Source: Rusavskia elegans
Taxonomy: Eukaryota > Ascomycota > Lecanoromycetes > Teloschistales > Teloschistaceae
Length of the DNA: 64,000 nt
Direction of reading: 5' to 3'
NCBI GenBank assembly: GCA_011316305.1
Contig: SAUG01000069.1
Coordinates: 434,001-498,000, forward strand
The translations under genes and the position numbers were made by a program. The notes below the pieces were generated by a model that saw only the letters and a program-made list of their open reading frames with translations, had not been told where the DNA came from and made no database searches. Below, piece by piece: positions 45,991-55,981 of the stretch (its first letter is position 1; every line of letters begins with the position of its first letter).

Positions 45991-46806
45991 ATGTCCTCGC
46001 ACATCACCGCTCCGACAATCGAATCCGACTCAATCGACACATCCATCCGCGACATGATGCTACAGAAACTCCCACAAGAGCTCTTCGATCTAATCGAGCA
46101 CTATTTCTACGAGCTGGCCTTCCTCCCTGGCTACATCTACCCACTTGGCAAGCCACACCTGCTCGACGACCCAACAGGAACCGAAGCTTTGGCTTGGGAT
46201 CGCCGTGCCAAAGCAATACCATCATTACTGTGTCTCAGCAAGGACATCTACTGTCGATATTCAGAACGCGTTTACACCGACAACATCATCGTGTGGGGAT
46301 CCGGTCAACAAGCACGGTGGATTATGGCATATGCCCTCGACGGCCAACCCTCACAAAGACGAACAAGCATCGAAGTCGTTTTCGGGTTGCGTGATCGCGA
46401 GTGCAAGGTAGTAAAACGCTTACGCGAGATGATTTCTGAACCCCCCAGGGAGGCCTTGAACGGCCTATCGGAAGCTGAGCGCCAGAACTCATACAACATC
46501 AACGAATTGCAGCTCGCTTGGATGCGGAGATTCTCAGAATGCACAGTGATCAACGAATTGCTGCTCGCTTGGACGGTGAAGTGCCATGAATGCGCGTTGC
46601 AGAGCAAACCCCTGGATGAGATAACGCTTGATTTTCGCCAGTGTTATGATCCTGACGGCAAGTGGCTGGGCGATGAACTCGTGAGGCAGCTCGATCAGAC
46701 AGATCTTCGCAACCCGAGCCGAGTCACGATCCGGGCGCCTGATCTGGGGAAGGAGGAAGAGATATCGAAATTCCTACGGACGGCTGATTGGGATGTCGTT
46801 CCGTAA
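45991..46806 (+). CDS. F-box-like unknown protein
   Basis: Single exon, 271 residues. Residues 24-42 (LQKLPQELFDLIEHYFYEL) look like the start of an F-box, followed by SLLCLSKDIYCRYSERVYTD as in many fungal F-box-like proteins; Skp1 binding is inference. A 17-residue tandem duplication (INELxLAW...) is visible at about residues 170-203, encoded by a 51-nt DNA repeat. The C-terminus has LDFRQCYDPDGKWLG, a segment I associate with ascomycete F-box-like families. It sits between two paralogous unknown genes. Confidence 0.6.
   Translation: MSSHITAPTIESDSIDTSIRDMMLQKLPQELFDLIEHYFYELAFLPGYIYPLGKPHLLDDPTGTEALAWDRRAKAIPSLLCLSKDIYCRYSERVYTDNIIVWGSGQQARWIMAYALDGQPSQRRTSIEVVFGLRDRECKVVKRLREMISEPPREALNGLSEAERQNSYNINELQLAWMRRFSECTVINELLLAWTVKCHECALQSKPLDEITLDFRQCYDPDGKWLGDELVRQLDQTDLRNPSRVTIRAPDLGKEEEISKFLRTADWDVVP
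46498..46599. repeat. 51-nt in-frame tandem duplication
   Basis: Two adjacent 51-nt copies start at 46498 and 46549. The first 24 nt of each differ at one position only; the later parts are diverged. The period equals 17 codons. Confidence 0.75.
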
Positions 46807-47693
46807 TAGTGGCCGCAGTTGAAAGATGGCGCGCATTGTTCGAGTTGATCTGTTATCGTTAGTATCTCGCTGCTAATCCTAACTTTCTTTTGACTCTGAA
46901 CGTTGTTCTTTTATCTATATCGTCAATATCAAATCTTCCATCTGCTCTCGAGTTTTTTCTAGCTTATAAGTGTATTGTATGAAGAACCGCCAGAACATTT
47001 TGAACTTGAATGAACCAGGGTGTAGTTCCAATACATACCTCATCAAATCATCTGCTGTCCAAAAACGTCCTGAAAGTATAATTTCACACAAAGCTCCCCT
47101 AAACGTTCCACATGAATACGATGAACCAGCGCCACGGATGGAGAGAATAAACTCAGGCCAGAGTCACAGAACAACCTGTGGGACTTGAATACAGACGAGA
47201 TCATAGAATATCCTACGTGCTGCGACCAATAAGAGACCAATTCATCCTGGTAGGCGAGTGCTATATTCATGGATTGATGGACGGCAGGATTCTGGAATTG
47301 TTAGATGTCCTATGAATTCGATTGACCAGGAAGGAGACATTAAATGTGTCCGGAACGAAGATTGGAACAAAGGGTGTGGTAAAGGGGTGAGTGAGTAGAC
47401 GTGATCTATAGTACCCGGACAAAAAAATCGACGGCGCTCTTCCCTGGTACTTTCCAACGAGAGTTGAGTGATACTGCCATTACGCCCTCTTAATGAGGAA
47501 AGGTGAAAATCGAAATGAAGAGGAAATCTGCACCAGAATACTTACGCGTATGCAGCTCCTCGCTCGACAGAAGTGGTCCCTGCCAAGCAAATTTTCTACG
47601 GCTCATAGCAGTGAGTCATCCCCTTTTGCGTGACTCACCATATATCTTCTTGCTTAATGGACCGTAATAGCAGCTTTTTTTCCTACAAGCAGA
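46807..47693. other. Intergenic stretch upstream of the tRNA
   Basis: 887 bp without a supported gene; AT-rich in parts. Contains the 3' end of the F-box-like gene by position. Confidence 0.4.
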
Positions 47694-47764
47694 GGTCCTA
47701 TAGTCTAGTGGTAGAGCATGCGTCTGATACGCGCAAGACCCGAGTTCGATTCTCGGTGGGACCA
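47694..47764 (+). tRNA. tRNA-like gene, predicted anticodon GAT (Ile)
   Basis: 71 nt fold as a cloverleaf. The acceptor stem GGTCCTA/TGGGACC pairs fully (one G-T). The anticodon stem TGCGT/GCGCA pairs with loop CTGATAC, giving anticodon GAT. A 4-nt variable loop is followed by T-stem CCGAG/CTCGG with loop TTCGATT, and the discriminator is A. The A box (TAGTCTAGTGG) and B box (GAGTTCGATTC) are present, and a T4 pol III terminator lies about 30 nt downstream. The D-stem is poor: GTCT against GAGC gives one good pair, two wobbles and a C-A mismatch. The 5' part resembles fungal tRNA-Gln. GAT is not the usual nuclear Ile anticodon (AAT), so this may be a variant, chimeric or decayed tRNA. Confidence 0.68.
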
Positions 47765-48314
47765 CGTCAACTTATTGTTCGAGAATCTTCTTTTGTTCCG
47801 CATTATTTGACAAGGATGCTCAGAATCGTTTCTTTGCAGATGTTGATATTCAATGCCTTGGGAACCTCTCAGTTTACTCTGGAGCTGTGATCGACCAGAT
47901 ATCAATCAATTGATTGCTGGATTTTTGGCAAAGCTTCGACTTTAGCTTGTAGGAGCGGATATTCTCCGATACAGCGAATAGAAATGCATTCATTGTGCTC
48001 TTGGGGATGAATTGGCATCGTTGCTAGTGTAACCGATGTGAGCGCGCCCCTCGTAGCCCACCAACGACTTATTCTCAGGACTTCCAAATGCCGCATAAGA
48101 GCTTGTCAAGGATCATCCTGACTAAGCAAGGTTGATCGTTATTTGGTGTTTTCTTGTAAGTTTAACAAAACTTTGGGATGAAGACAACGACGCATCGAAG
48201 CATACTTAGAAACTTGAAGATAGTATTCATTCTGAAAAGAAGTCAAGCTTACCTCGCTATTGGATGAGATGACTTACCGATTCCGCCACCAGACTGCTGC
48301 TGACCCTTCGCACT
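47765..48314. other. Intergenic stretch downstream of the tRNA
   Basis: 550 bp; a T-rich pol III stop follows the tRNA, otherwise nothing recognised. Confidence 0.4.
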
Positions 48315-49415
48315 TCACTCGACCACCAAAGACGGCGACACAGTTGCTGGATGGTCTCCGAGCGCTTGACACAGTAATGACTTACCTGCTACATGACCCA
48401 AGACCCTCGTAAGCTTCTTAGACTTCACGAACTCAAGCCTCGCCATTTCCAATTCCTCTTCCTCCTCTCCCAGGTCCCTCAAAAGCTGTTGAAAGGAGCC
48501 ATCACTGAGTCTAAGTCCGTAGGTTGGCTGACTGGGAATGATCACCGCATGCAGAGAGTCTTGATGGACGATCTTGATGTGGTAGCCCACGCTGGTATTC
48601 GGTTTCCACTTCCACGCCCATTCGACTTCATCGTCGAGGACGAGCGATCGGCGTCGAGAATGGGCGTTGAACATCAGGGTCTTGAAATGGGGGACGTTCT
48701 CTGCTCTGAGATAATGGTCGCCTGGTTGAGGACACAGTAGGGTGCTGGAACCGATGGGGTTCTTGGTGATGACCAGGGCTGCGTGGTAGTCGACGTTAGC
48801 TTGCAGATCCACTGGTTTGTAGTAGACGGGAAGAAGGACCATGAAATGCATTGACAACTTCCCACCTCCTGGACAGTCGCCAGAGACGTCCTCGGAACAA
48901 TTCATGGGAACGTAGTTGACAATATCGCCTGGGGCTGTCGAGGGGTGAACGCAAGTCTTCTGTCCAGGGATCGTGGCGGCACAGGTGGACTCGAGGAGGC
49001 GAGGAGAATGGACGATCCCGGAATGGCGGGAGAGGGGAGCGTATCGCTTGTATTTGTAGGGAGCGGTACGTATATAGTAGTCGAGCTGCGACTCGCCCGA
49101 GAAGGGGCCAAGTTGGTTCTGGAAAGGAGTATATCTGTCAATGCCGCGGCAAGACCCACTTGATGAAGAGTAGCTACCGGTGCTGCTGCAGGAGCTGCGA
49201 CTGTCGGTGTCCCAGAAGCTTCTCGAGCTTGAACGGGAGTAGGCGGATGAATCCTCGGCGATTTCCCCTTCCTCTAAATCGTCAAAAACTCCAATGCTGC
49301 GACATACGGTGTTTCGAGAAGGATTGTTGGTGGTGGTGGTGTTGGTGGTCGTCCTGCGATACGGGTTGTAGGTACTGCGAGGAATGTTGATGGGGCGACT
49401 TGCCTGTTTGCCCAT
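48315..49415 (-). CDS. Unknown protein, paralogue of the 44.5-45.4 kb gene
   Basis: Open frame of 366 residues from ATG 49415. The N-terminal 110 residues are Thr/Asn- then Ser-rich (low complexity, including TTTNTTTTNN and runs of SSS). The region from about residue 180 resembles the other paralogue: LSMHFMVLLPVYY, YHAALVITKNP and PTYGLRLSDGSFQQLLRDL. The C-terminus has an acidic helix (LGEEEEELEMARLEF) then a basic KSKKLTRVLGH segment matching KRMLGRHEV of the paralogue. A GTAAGT sequence shortly after VLGHVAG could be a 3' intron donor, so the last about 20 residues are uncertain. No function can be assigned. Confidence 0.6.
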   Translation of the reverse strand: MGKQASRPINIPRSTYNPYRRTTTNTTTTNNPSRNTVCRSIGVFDDLEEGEIAEDSSAYSRSSSRSFWDTDSRSSCSSTGSYSSSSGSCRGIDRYTPFQNQLGPFSGESQLDYYIRTAPYKYKRYAPLSRHSGIVHSPRLLESTCAATIPGQKTCVHPSTAPGDIVNYVPMNCSEDVSGDCPGGGKLSMHFMVLLPVYYKPVDLQANVDYHAALVITKNPIGSSTLLCPQPGDHYLRAENVPHFKTLMFNAHSRRRSLVLDDEVEWAWKWKPNTSVGYHIKIVHQDSLHAVIIPSQPTYGLRLSDGSFQQLLRDLGEEEEELEMARLEFVKSKKLTRVLGHVAGKSLLCQALGDHPATVSPSLVVE

Positions 49416-50504
49416 TGTGACCACAGTTTCTTGCTCTGCAAGTATATCTTGAGAATTCGGTGTCCAAATGAAGTACTAGTAAGTAGAATGGAGATTCGAG
49501 AAGATAAGATCCGACGGGAAGGTACAGGTATACAGCAGAGAAAAACGACGCACGACGAATCAATGGCATCGGCGAAACGGCCTGGGGATATATATCAAGA
49601 GACCAGCATTCTCCCACCTCAATTACATTGTTCAAAATTTGGAAAAACGACAAGGGACACAAAGAAGCACGTCGGGTGTGGCGCGGATTCTGTCAGTCGA
49701 GAAAATAAGTATGGACAAAGGAACATTCGACCAACCATCTTCTGGCCGTTCATTGCGCCATAGAGCGCCACAAAGTGCCCTTTCAAGTGCAGAATTATGT
49801 AAGAATATCAGAAATTGGCTGATGTTCAATGTATTCAAGCATGGTATCACTGTGATTGCCGGTTTCCGCATAGTCCACATCCAAGGTATCTTTTCTTTAC
49901 CCTTTACCTCTGAGCTTCAACCCTCAATTACATCGCTAACCTGCATTTCTGTCTTCTCCACATACGCACACGAACCTTTTCCAAAACCAGCACTCTCACA
50001 AATTAACCTGGGCGTTGTTGAGTCAGTGCAATCCCGAGCTGGGACCCAATGGAGCAGATCAACAAGGCGTTGGCAGACACCTTGAAGGAGTCGTTAGCGC
50101 ATTGCATGGCGATTCTGAAGACTGTAGTATATGAAAACCAATGAAAAGATTTACTCTCCGAGGGTAGTCTGCTTAGACATACAATTGTTTCGCTGTTGCC
50201 TCTTGCTCTATGACAACTCAAGTCGAGAGAACGGTCCATCATGAAGAGGAGGCTTAGAGCGTCATTCCCTGGCATCCTGGACTTCTGCAAGCAAAGATAT
50301 CTATTGATACCTGGGGCAAACGAAGGCGATGACGTTGGTGCCCGAACCAGATATCGAATGTAGACGCGCTTTGCCGCTTCGCGAGAGAAGCGCGGCAAAT
50401 TGACCTCAACGTCTTATTTAACTTGTGTACTCCAATGCCAGCGTGAAACACTGCTCCAGTGAAGAGGCGTCTTGATACGGCTTCGAAAGGGTAGCACTCG
50501 CAGA
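49416..50504. other. Divergent intergenic region
   Basis: About 1.1 kb upstream of the lipocalin-like gene and of the 48-kb paralogue. Open frames at 49639-50085 and 50003-50398 show no domain or convincing start, so none is annotated. Confidence 0.4.
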
Positions 50505-51256
50505 ATGGCAGCGCCACCAGAGAAGACACTCAAAAACTTGGCAGGGAAATGGGTGCTGGTACCAAGAACCCCAACGTAACCGTCTCCACCCCTGGGTAAC
50601 GGCTATCTCAGAACAAGACCCTTTCCGACGACACAGATAGGATACTTCAAATGGTACTCCCGTCTCTCTTGACATGTCCCCGGACCTTTAGGGGGTTTAA
50701 AGCTCATTGTCCGCGCAATAGCAAGGCGTAGGCTGGTTTCTCCGCCGCGCCATCGCGCTCGCAACCATCACCCTTACTGTCACCGAATATACGAAAAACG
50801 ATCTCACCCACATCGACATATCCCAAGTCGCCTCTCCCGGTGGCATCACCTCCGTTGAGAACCGTACCCTGGACTGGGAGTACCACGATCATACGGATAA
50901 GATTTTTGGAGCGGTGAAAGGAAAGAGCCGGTGGGTGAAGTTGAGTGATGTAGATGATGATGATTTCTTGAAGAAAGGGTGGGATGATATGGAGGGGGAG
51001 CATGTGCAGAGTTACGTCGAAAGTGAGGGGGGTGGATGGACGGCTGACCAGGTGAGTTGATCTGTCGGTTTGACTTGTCTGGCATCCGTCGGCAAATTTG
51101 ATGACGACACGATGAAGTTAGTAACGCTGACATGTCCTGTCACAGGTTTGGGGATTTGAGATCTTAGACGGTAAAAGATACTACGTAAGGCATGTCGTCG
51201 TTCGCAAAGCGGACGATTGGAAGCTGGCACGGCTGGTATATGACTACCAGAAATAG
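50505..51256 (+). CDS. Lipocalin-like fungal protein of unknown function
   Basis: Four exons (50505-50558, 50612-50653, 50722-51051, 51146-51256) join in phase 0 and give 178 residues; exons 1 and 2 are 54 and 42 nt. The N-terminus MAAPPEKTLKNLAGKWVL leads into NKTLSDDTDRILQM and QGVGWFLRRAIALATITL. Later motifs are NRTLDWEYHDH, FGAVKGKSRWVKLSD and WTADQVWGFEILDGKRYYVR. This GKW...TLD...WGFE pattern is a small beta-barrel (lipocalin/fatty-acid-binding-like) family common in ascomycetes, often near secondary metabolite genes. Ligand unknown. There is no signal peptide. The spliced model is supported by family resemblance across every junction. Confidence 0.75.
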
Positions 51257-51563
51257 AATTTCATGAGTGTGCGTTGCATGAATAACGAAATAAGCTGTGA
51301 AGTCCATGCAAGCATCCATGGTGAAGTGCTATGGACCCCATCGTGAGTTACTATTAGCAATAGTAATCTGTGACAAAATCAAGAACGCTAAGAAGTTTGC
51401 CGATTGACCCCCATATGTACTGGCATCTACTGCCTATCAAAAGCCTCAAAAGAGGGTCCCGTATCCGTAATGCAAGTACCAACGCAGGAGTCAAGCTCAA
51501 TCCAAACCCTCATTACCTCGGAACTGGAACAGTCATGACTGGTCAGGTGGGAGCCGACCACGC
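51257..51563. other. Convergent 3' region
   Basis: 307 bp between the lipocalin-like gene and the broken secreted-protein gene. No feature. Confidence 0.35.
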
Positions 51564-52285
51564 TCAATCATCCAGCTGGGAAGAAGTGGCCAGTCTGTAC
51601 CTCGCATTGTCCAGAAGCAGCACTTGTGTAGCAGGGCTGGACTGCACAATAGTGACGTTGCGTAGATTGACGAAACCGGAAGGCAGTTGTGCTTCGATCA
51701 TTGGTGCTTTAGCTACATCTGCAACTGGGGGGGCGAACGTGTAAGTAGCCACCGCGACTTATTTATAGGCAGCGTTGAAGCCGGCGACCAACACGCTACA
51801 CTTTACTGCGATCTGGGAAGCGCCTGTGCGGGCGTGACGCATCCGAAATAGAACCTTTCGAAGTTGAAGTACAGGGATTTCGAGCCTGGGTAGTCGACTG
51901 TGAGAGTAGGGGTGCCTCTCGTCAATTGAGTAATCACCAAAGAACTGGATATCCCATTGGGGCTTGTACGAGGCGTGGATCCCGAGGTAGGCGAAGCCAG
52001 ATCAAGTATGTTGATGGCCCGGTAGAAAAGGCCTCTGTATACATACGTTCACGGCCGCGTTCGGATAGGCGGGCAAAAGCGGTGCGGTGCGATCGTCAAA
52101 CTGTGTGATCAAGGTTGTCAATATGTTATCCACGGACTAGAACGTTAGGACAGGAAGGAGACTGAGTCGCAACACACATTGGCATCGACATCCGTGAACT
52201 TGGTGCCAGTAGTTCGCGGCACTACTCCCAGGACGCCATGGGCCAACACACAAAAGAGCAGAAAGACAGCAGAGATGGCTTTCAT
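51564..52285 (-). pseudogene. Broken gene of a small secreted fungal protein family
   Basis: A clear signal peptide begins at 52285 (MKAISAVFLLFCVLAHGVLG). Family-like blocks follow in order: LITQFDD, RGLFYRAINILDLASP, TVDYPGSKSLYFNFERFYFG, VLVAGFNAAY, YTFAPPVADVAKAPMIEAQL and FVNLRNVTIVQSS. These blocks lie in different frames: the frame shifts at 52039-52046 (a tandem ATAC ATAC) and again near 51815. A TAA stop at 51759-51761 interrupts between NAAYK and the last block. An intron of only 41 nt (52137-52177) would be needed after the signal exon. No GT-AG intron removes the later defects without deleting conserved blocks. An unusual multi-intron gene is the alternative. The intact family is a secreted beta-rich protein of unknown role. 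Confidence 0.55.
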
Positions 52286-53233
52286 GATGGTAGTTTGAGA
52301 CCAGGAGGGAACCACGAAATGATCAAAAGTGGCAAAAGACCGAGTTCTTGATATCAACGAAAGAAGAACGAGGGCTGTATCTCAAGAGTGCTTGGTTTGC
52401 CAGGGTGAAGGGCGACTTATATGTCCAAGGTGGATATTCTCGGTTTCTCTTTTGGACCAGAGCCTTCGATAGCTCGTTCAGTTCTTTGAACTCTAATGTT
52501 CATAGTCGTCATCATAGCATCGCCAAAGACCGCTTGTGATGCAGTGGAAAACACCAAAGCAACCGAGGCCGAGGATCTCCGAAATGTAGTCCTTATCTCA
52601 ATCCAGACTAGCTTCCCGATTTCGAAAATATGACATGAGTGAACCTGAAAACCAGATGGGATGGACCGTAAGTCTCGAGAAGACAAGCAATTGAGCGCTG
52701 ACGATTCCAAAAATCAACTCACCTCAGGATGTGGCAAATTCTGTCGAGAACGGAGGATGACTGGACATGCGGTACGTCCAGGCTTCAGCGCTCAACGCGG
52801 GCTCGGGGGTCACCAGAGACGGAGGATCGTTCGATCGGAGTATGACATATGGTTTTTGGAAAACCCGTGTCCGAACACGCCGGGTTGTGATCAAAACGGT
52901 GACACGAAATTCGAGATCTGAAGGTGTAAACTCAGGCGGCTAGGGTGAACTCCGCTAGTTCTCGGCCTTTTGACTCTCTTTGTACATTTTTCTGAACCCA
53001 ACACGTCTTTGCATCCCATCTTGTGCTCAATAAGGCCAAAGCTCTGGGCACATGGTGTAAAAGTCGTCTCTATTTTATCAAGAGATATAAGCTTTCGGCG
53101 TTATGCACGTATTCTTCTGGCTAGCCGTTGTCCATGACCGCTTCATGGTATGCTACTCCACGACTTGGTGCTCAGCTCCAAGGCTTCGGGAGATCGAATC
53201 GCTCATCTCGATGGAGCGACGGAGACTGATAGG
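52286..53233. other. Intergenic stretch
   Basis: 948 bp between the broken secreted-protein gene and the 3' end of dynamitin; only short frames without support. Confidence 0.4.
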
Positions 53234-54736
53234 TCACACGGTACTGATAGCGTTCGTCTTCCCTATTCTGCTCTCAAGCTCTTTGACCCACCCATCCACC
53301 ACGCCCGTATTTTCCCTCATTGACGTTTCGCCACGTTGTAACGCCAATTCCACTTTCTCTAATCCCTCCCTCCACTCCTTGAGTTCTTCCGCCATGGCCG
53401 CCTGTCGGTTTTCGACCTTTCTCAAAGAATCGCTAGCGTTAGCAGCATCAGCATGAATGATTCGCAATGACCGCAAGCGGTCAAGAACCATTGGTAGCAA
53501 GGGCGAAAGAGATTCGATTGTGGGAAGAGCTCCATAGAGGGCGTTGACTTTGGATGCCTGGGCTAGATCTTCTTTCGCTTCTGTGACCGGCCCTCCAGAC
53601 CTCGTTGTAGACAACCGCTTCCGTTCAATAGCCGAGTGGTTAGACGTGAGTTGCGCTGCTGCAGCTTTACGGGCCTCGGTCAGCTTCTCAGCATCCTCCG
53701 TCATTTGCCTGATCTGACGGCTGATCTTGTCGAGGGATGAGTCCGAAGTCGAAATACTGGAGATCTGTCGATCTAGACCATCAAGGACGGGCAGTACGGC
53801 ACGTGAAGCACTTCTGTCCTTCGCGGGCAGTGGGATCAGATCCATGCCTAGAGCTGCCTCAAGAAGTCTTAGTCGCTTGTCGAAATCGGATATCTTGGAA
53901 AAGGTTTGGTTTGGGTAGGAAGACGATGTTCGATCTATGCCATTGCCTTTGTTCTCGTGATCCTGGGCATCTTGCGTCGATTCGTTGGTAGTCTGTAGTT
54001 CAACCGAATCGAACCTTTCATTCAGCCTCCCGATTAGGCGCTGTGAGGAGCCATCTTGATTAATGTGTTCGGGCCTTTCGATCTCTTCGAGGATCCGTGT
54101 CAGGGATTCCAAGGCCTCAACAGGCTCGGATGCTTTCTTCTCTGTGGGCACTGACTCAACCTGTATTGTTGACACCCGCTGCTTGGCTTCCGCCTCGGTG
54201 CTTCGCCTTTGATAAGATTCCTTCACCTCAGCGACCTCGCGGCGTAGCCTAGCAAGCTTTCTCTCAAGACTTTCTTCATCGTCGTTATCGGTATTGTCGA
54301 CGAGCCCCTCCTCCAGGCTCCCTTTACGCGCTCTCTTACTCGAAGATCTGTATGCAGCCCTCCTACTATTTATCCAGCCATGAGAGGGTGTGTCTTGAGT
54401 GTCATTTGTCAAAAAACTGTTCCGAGCTCGATTGGGATCGATCTGTTGTCGGTCAATTGCGGGATCGTGGCCTTCGAGACCGTCAATGGACGACGCCCTG
54501 GAATTGGAGCGAAGAGTCGAAGAAGCCTGAGCAAAGAGTCAGTTCGGATCATCAAATCAAGATGCCCTCTGGTACGTACTGGTACTGTGGACGCGTCGTC
54601 CGTGAGCTCTGGGGTCTCGTAGATATCCGGAGCGGCATCATCCTGCAGTTGGACTGGTCAGTATTTGGATGGCTTCTGCTAGAGACGCTCGTACAAAATC
54701 GATGAGTCCTGCATACTTGCGACCGGCGGACATCAT
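53234..54736 (-). CDS. Dynactin subunit p50/dynamitin
   Basis: Dynamitin, the shoulder subunit that links the dynactin arm to the Arp1 filament for dynein transport. Three exons (54736-54695, 54642-54580, 54526-53234) join in phase 0 and give 465 residues. The N-terminal YAGLIDF then DDAAPDIYETPELTDD is the dynamitin signature, and DPAIDRQQIDPNRARNSF follows. The rest is largely coiled coil (LERKLARLRREVAEVKESYQ and several later heptad stretches) with LLEAALGMDLIPLP in the middle and a long C-terminal helix. Two adjacent ATG codons start the frame. Yeast JNM1 is a distant equivalent. Confidence 0.88.
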
Positions 54737-55519
54737 AGACTTTGGCTTATTTGGACGTGGATTGATGCTCGGAAAACAGACTGAGACAGCGAAAGCAGCT
54801 CTATCTCCTTGCCCGCTTTCTAGGACGTCAACGCGACAAAGGTTAGGTTCAAGCGGAGCTCCACATTAGGCTTAGCTTCGGATAAAACTCGGTTTAATCC
54901 GCGACGTCATTAGACATCGAAGGACTGACTGTGTGGTTACTGGTCGAGGTATCTCTCTGTGAAATATCTACAAGATTCTAACAGATATGGTCCAGGGTCT
55001 GTGACGTCCAGTCTAGGTCCTAGCAGCGGCGGAAGCAGAAGCAATGAGATCGTAAAGGGGTTCCTGTCTAGCTAGAGAGGGAAACCTGCTTGTTGAACGA
55101 AGAAATGGAGATAGTCAGATCTCTTAAAGCTTGCGGATCGTATCAACATCTTGCGCTGCCCCTTTCCGTCTCTTTTTGGTTACTCCTTTTCGTACGATCT
55201 CTCCCCAATCAACACTCAACACTTTTGGAAAAGCAACACTTGCTTCATCTTTCTACTGTTGCTATGCAGGCATCAAATGAATGTCAATGTGTACGATTCG
55301 TCTGTTTACCCCCGCTACATAAATACCGCTGACTCTTTCGTTTCCTCTGCTCTTCTCTCTTCTTCTCTCCTCGCGGATTCGCATCAGACTCAGCTGCTCA
55401 CAACAGATTTGTTCAAGCCTATTCGCACTACTTACTCGCTCTCCACCTACACACTGCCCTCTTCTCACTGCTCGCCGCACCATTTCAACCCCAGTAAGTA
55501 GTCACCCTCACTGGGCGAA
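54737..55519. other. Divergent intergenic region
   Basis: 783 bp between dynamitin (-) and the small basic gene (+). Just upstream of 55520 is a pyrimidine-rich leader typical of fungal promoters. No other gene seen. Confidence 0.4.
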
Positions 55520-55981
55520 ATGCACTCATTCCTCTCCTCCACTTTCTCCTTGGGGGCCACCATCCTCCAAAGGACAGCAGTTGTCGCCATGTGCAGTCTT
55601 GCCGGATGGCGTCTCTGGACGTCGATGAAAAGCAAGCCCACATCGGTCGTCTCTGAACCTGCCGAAGCCGCTGCTCCTTTGCCTTCTTCGCCTGTCCACA
55701 TGCCATCCTGTGGTGTGCTTGAGGACCGGTCGCAAAGGCAAAGGAAGAAGAAGAAGAAGGGCGTGCAGTTCGACATGGTGCAGAACACACTGCACAGGTA
55801 CACGCCTGTCAGGGCCAAATTCGTCACTTTCCACTGGAAGAAGAAGTGGATAGTGTACAGCCATGAGTTTGACCCAGCGGGTTACGACACCTTGCATTGC
55901 GCCAAGACGAAGTACATCCGCGATGTTCCGGATCTTGATCTCATTGATGACGATGGCGACATTGGCATGGACGAGTATTGA
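55520..55981 (+). CDS. Small hypothetical protein with basic cluster
   Basis: Single exon, 153 residues. A hydrophobic N-terminal segment (about residues 5-30, ATILQRTAVVAMCSLAGWRLW) could be a membrane anchor. A strong basic patch (RSQRQRKKKKKGVQF) lies in the middle, and an acidic C-terminus (DLDLIDDDGDIGMDEY) ends the protein. The segment VRAKFVTFHWKKKWIVYSHEF looks structured. No named domain is recognised. The CT-rich leader and compositional structure support a real gene. Confidence 0.55.
   Translation: MHSFLSSTFSLGATILQRTAVVAMCSLAGWRLWTSMKSKPTSVVSEPAEAAAPLPSSPVHMPSCGVLEDRSQRQRKKKKKGVQFDMVQNTLHRYTPVRAKFVTFHWKKKWIVYSHEFDPAGYDTLHCAKTKYIRDVPDLDLIDDDGDIGMDEY

Noticed and set aside
49639..50085. 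148-codon frame on the plus strand
   Set aside because: No recognisable features, starts at a non-ATG codon, and the later half is compositionally random; not enough support.
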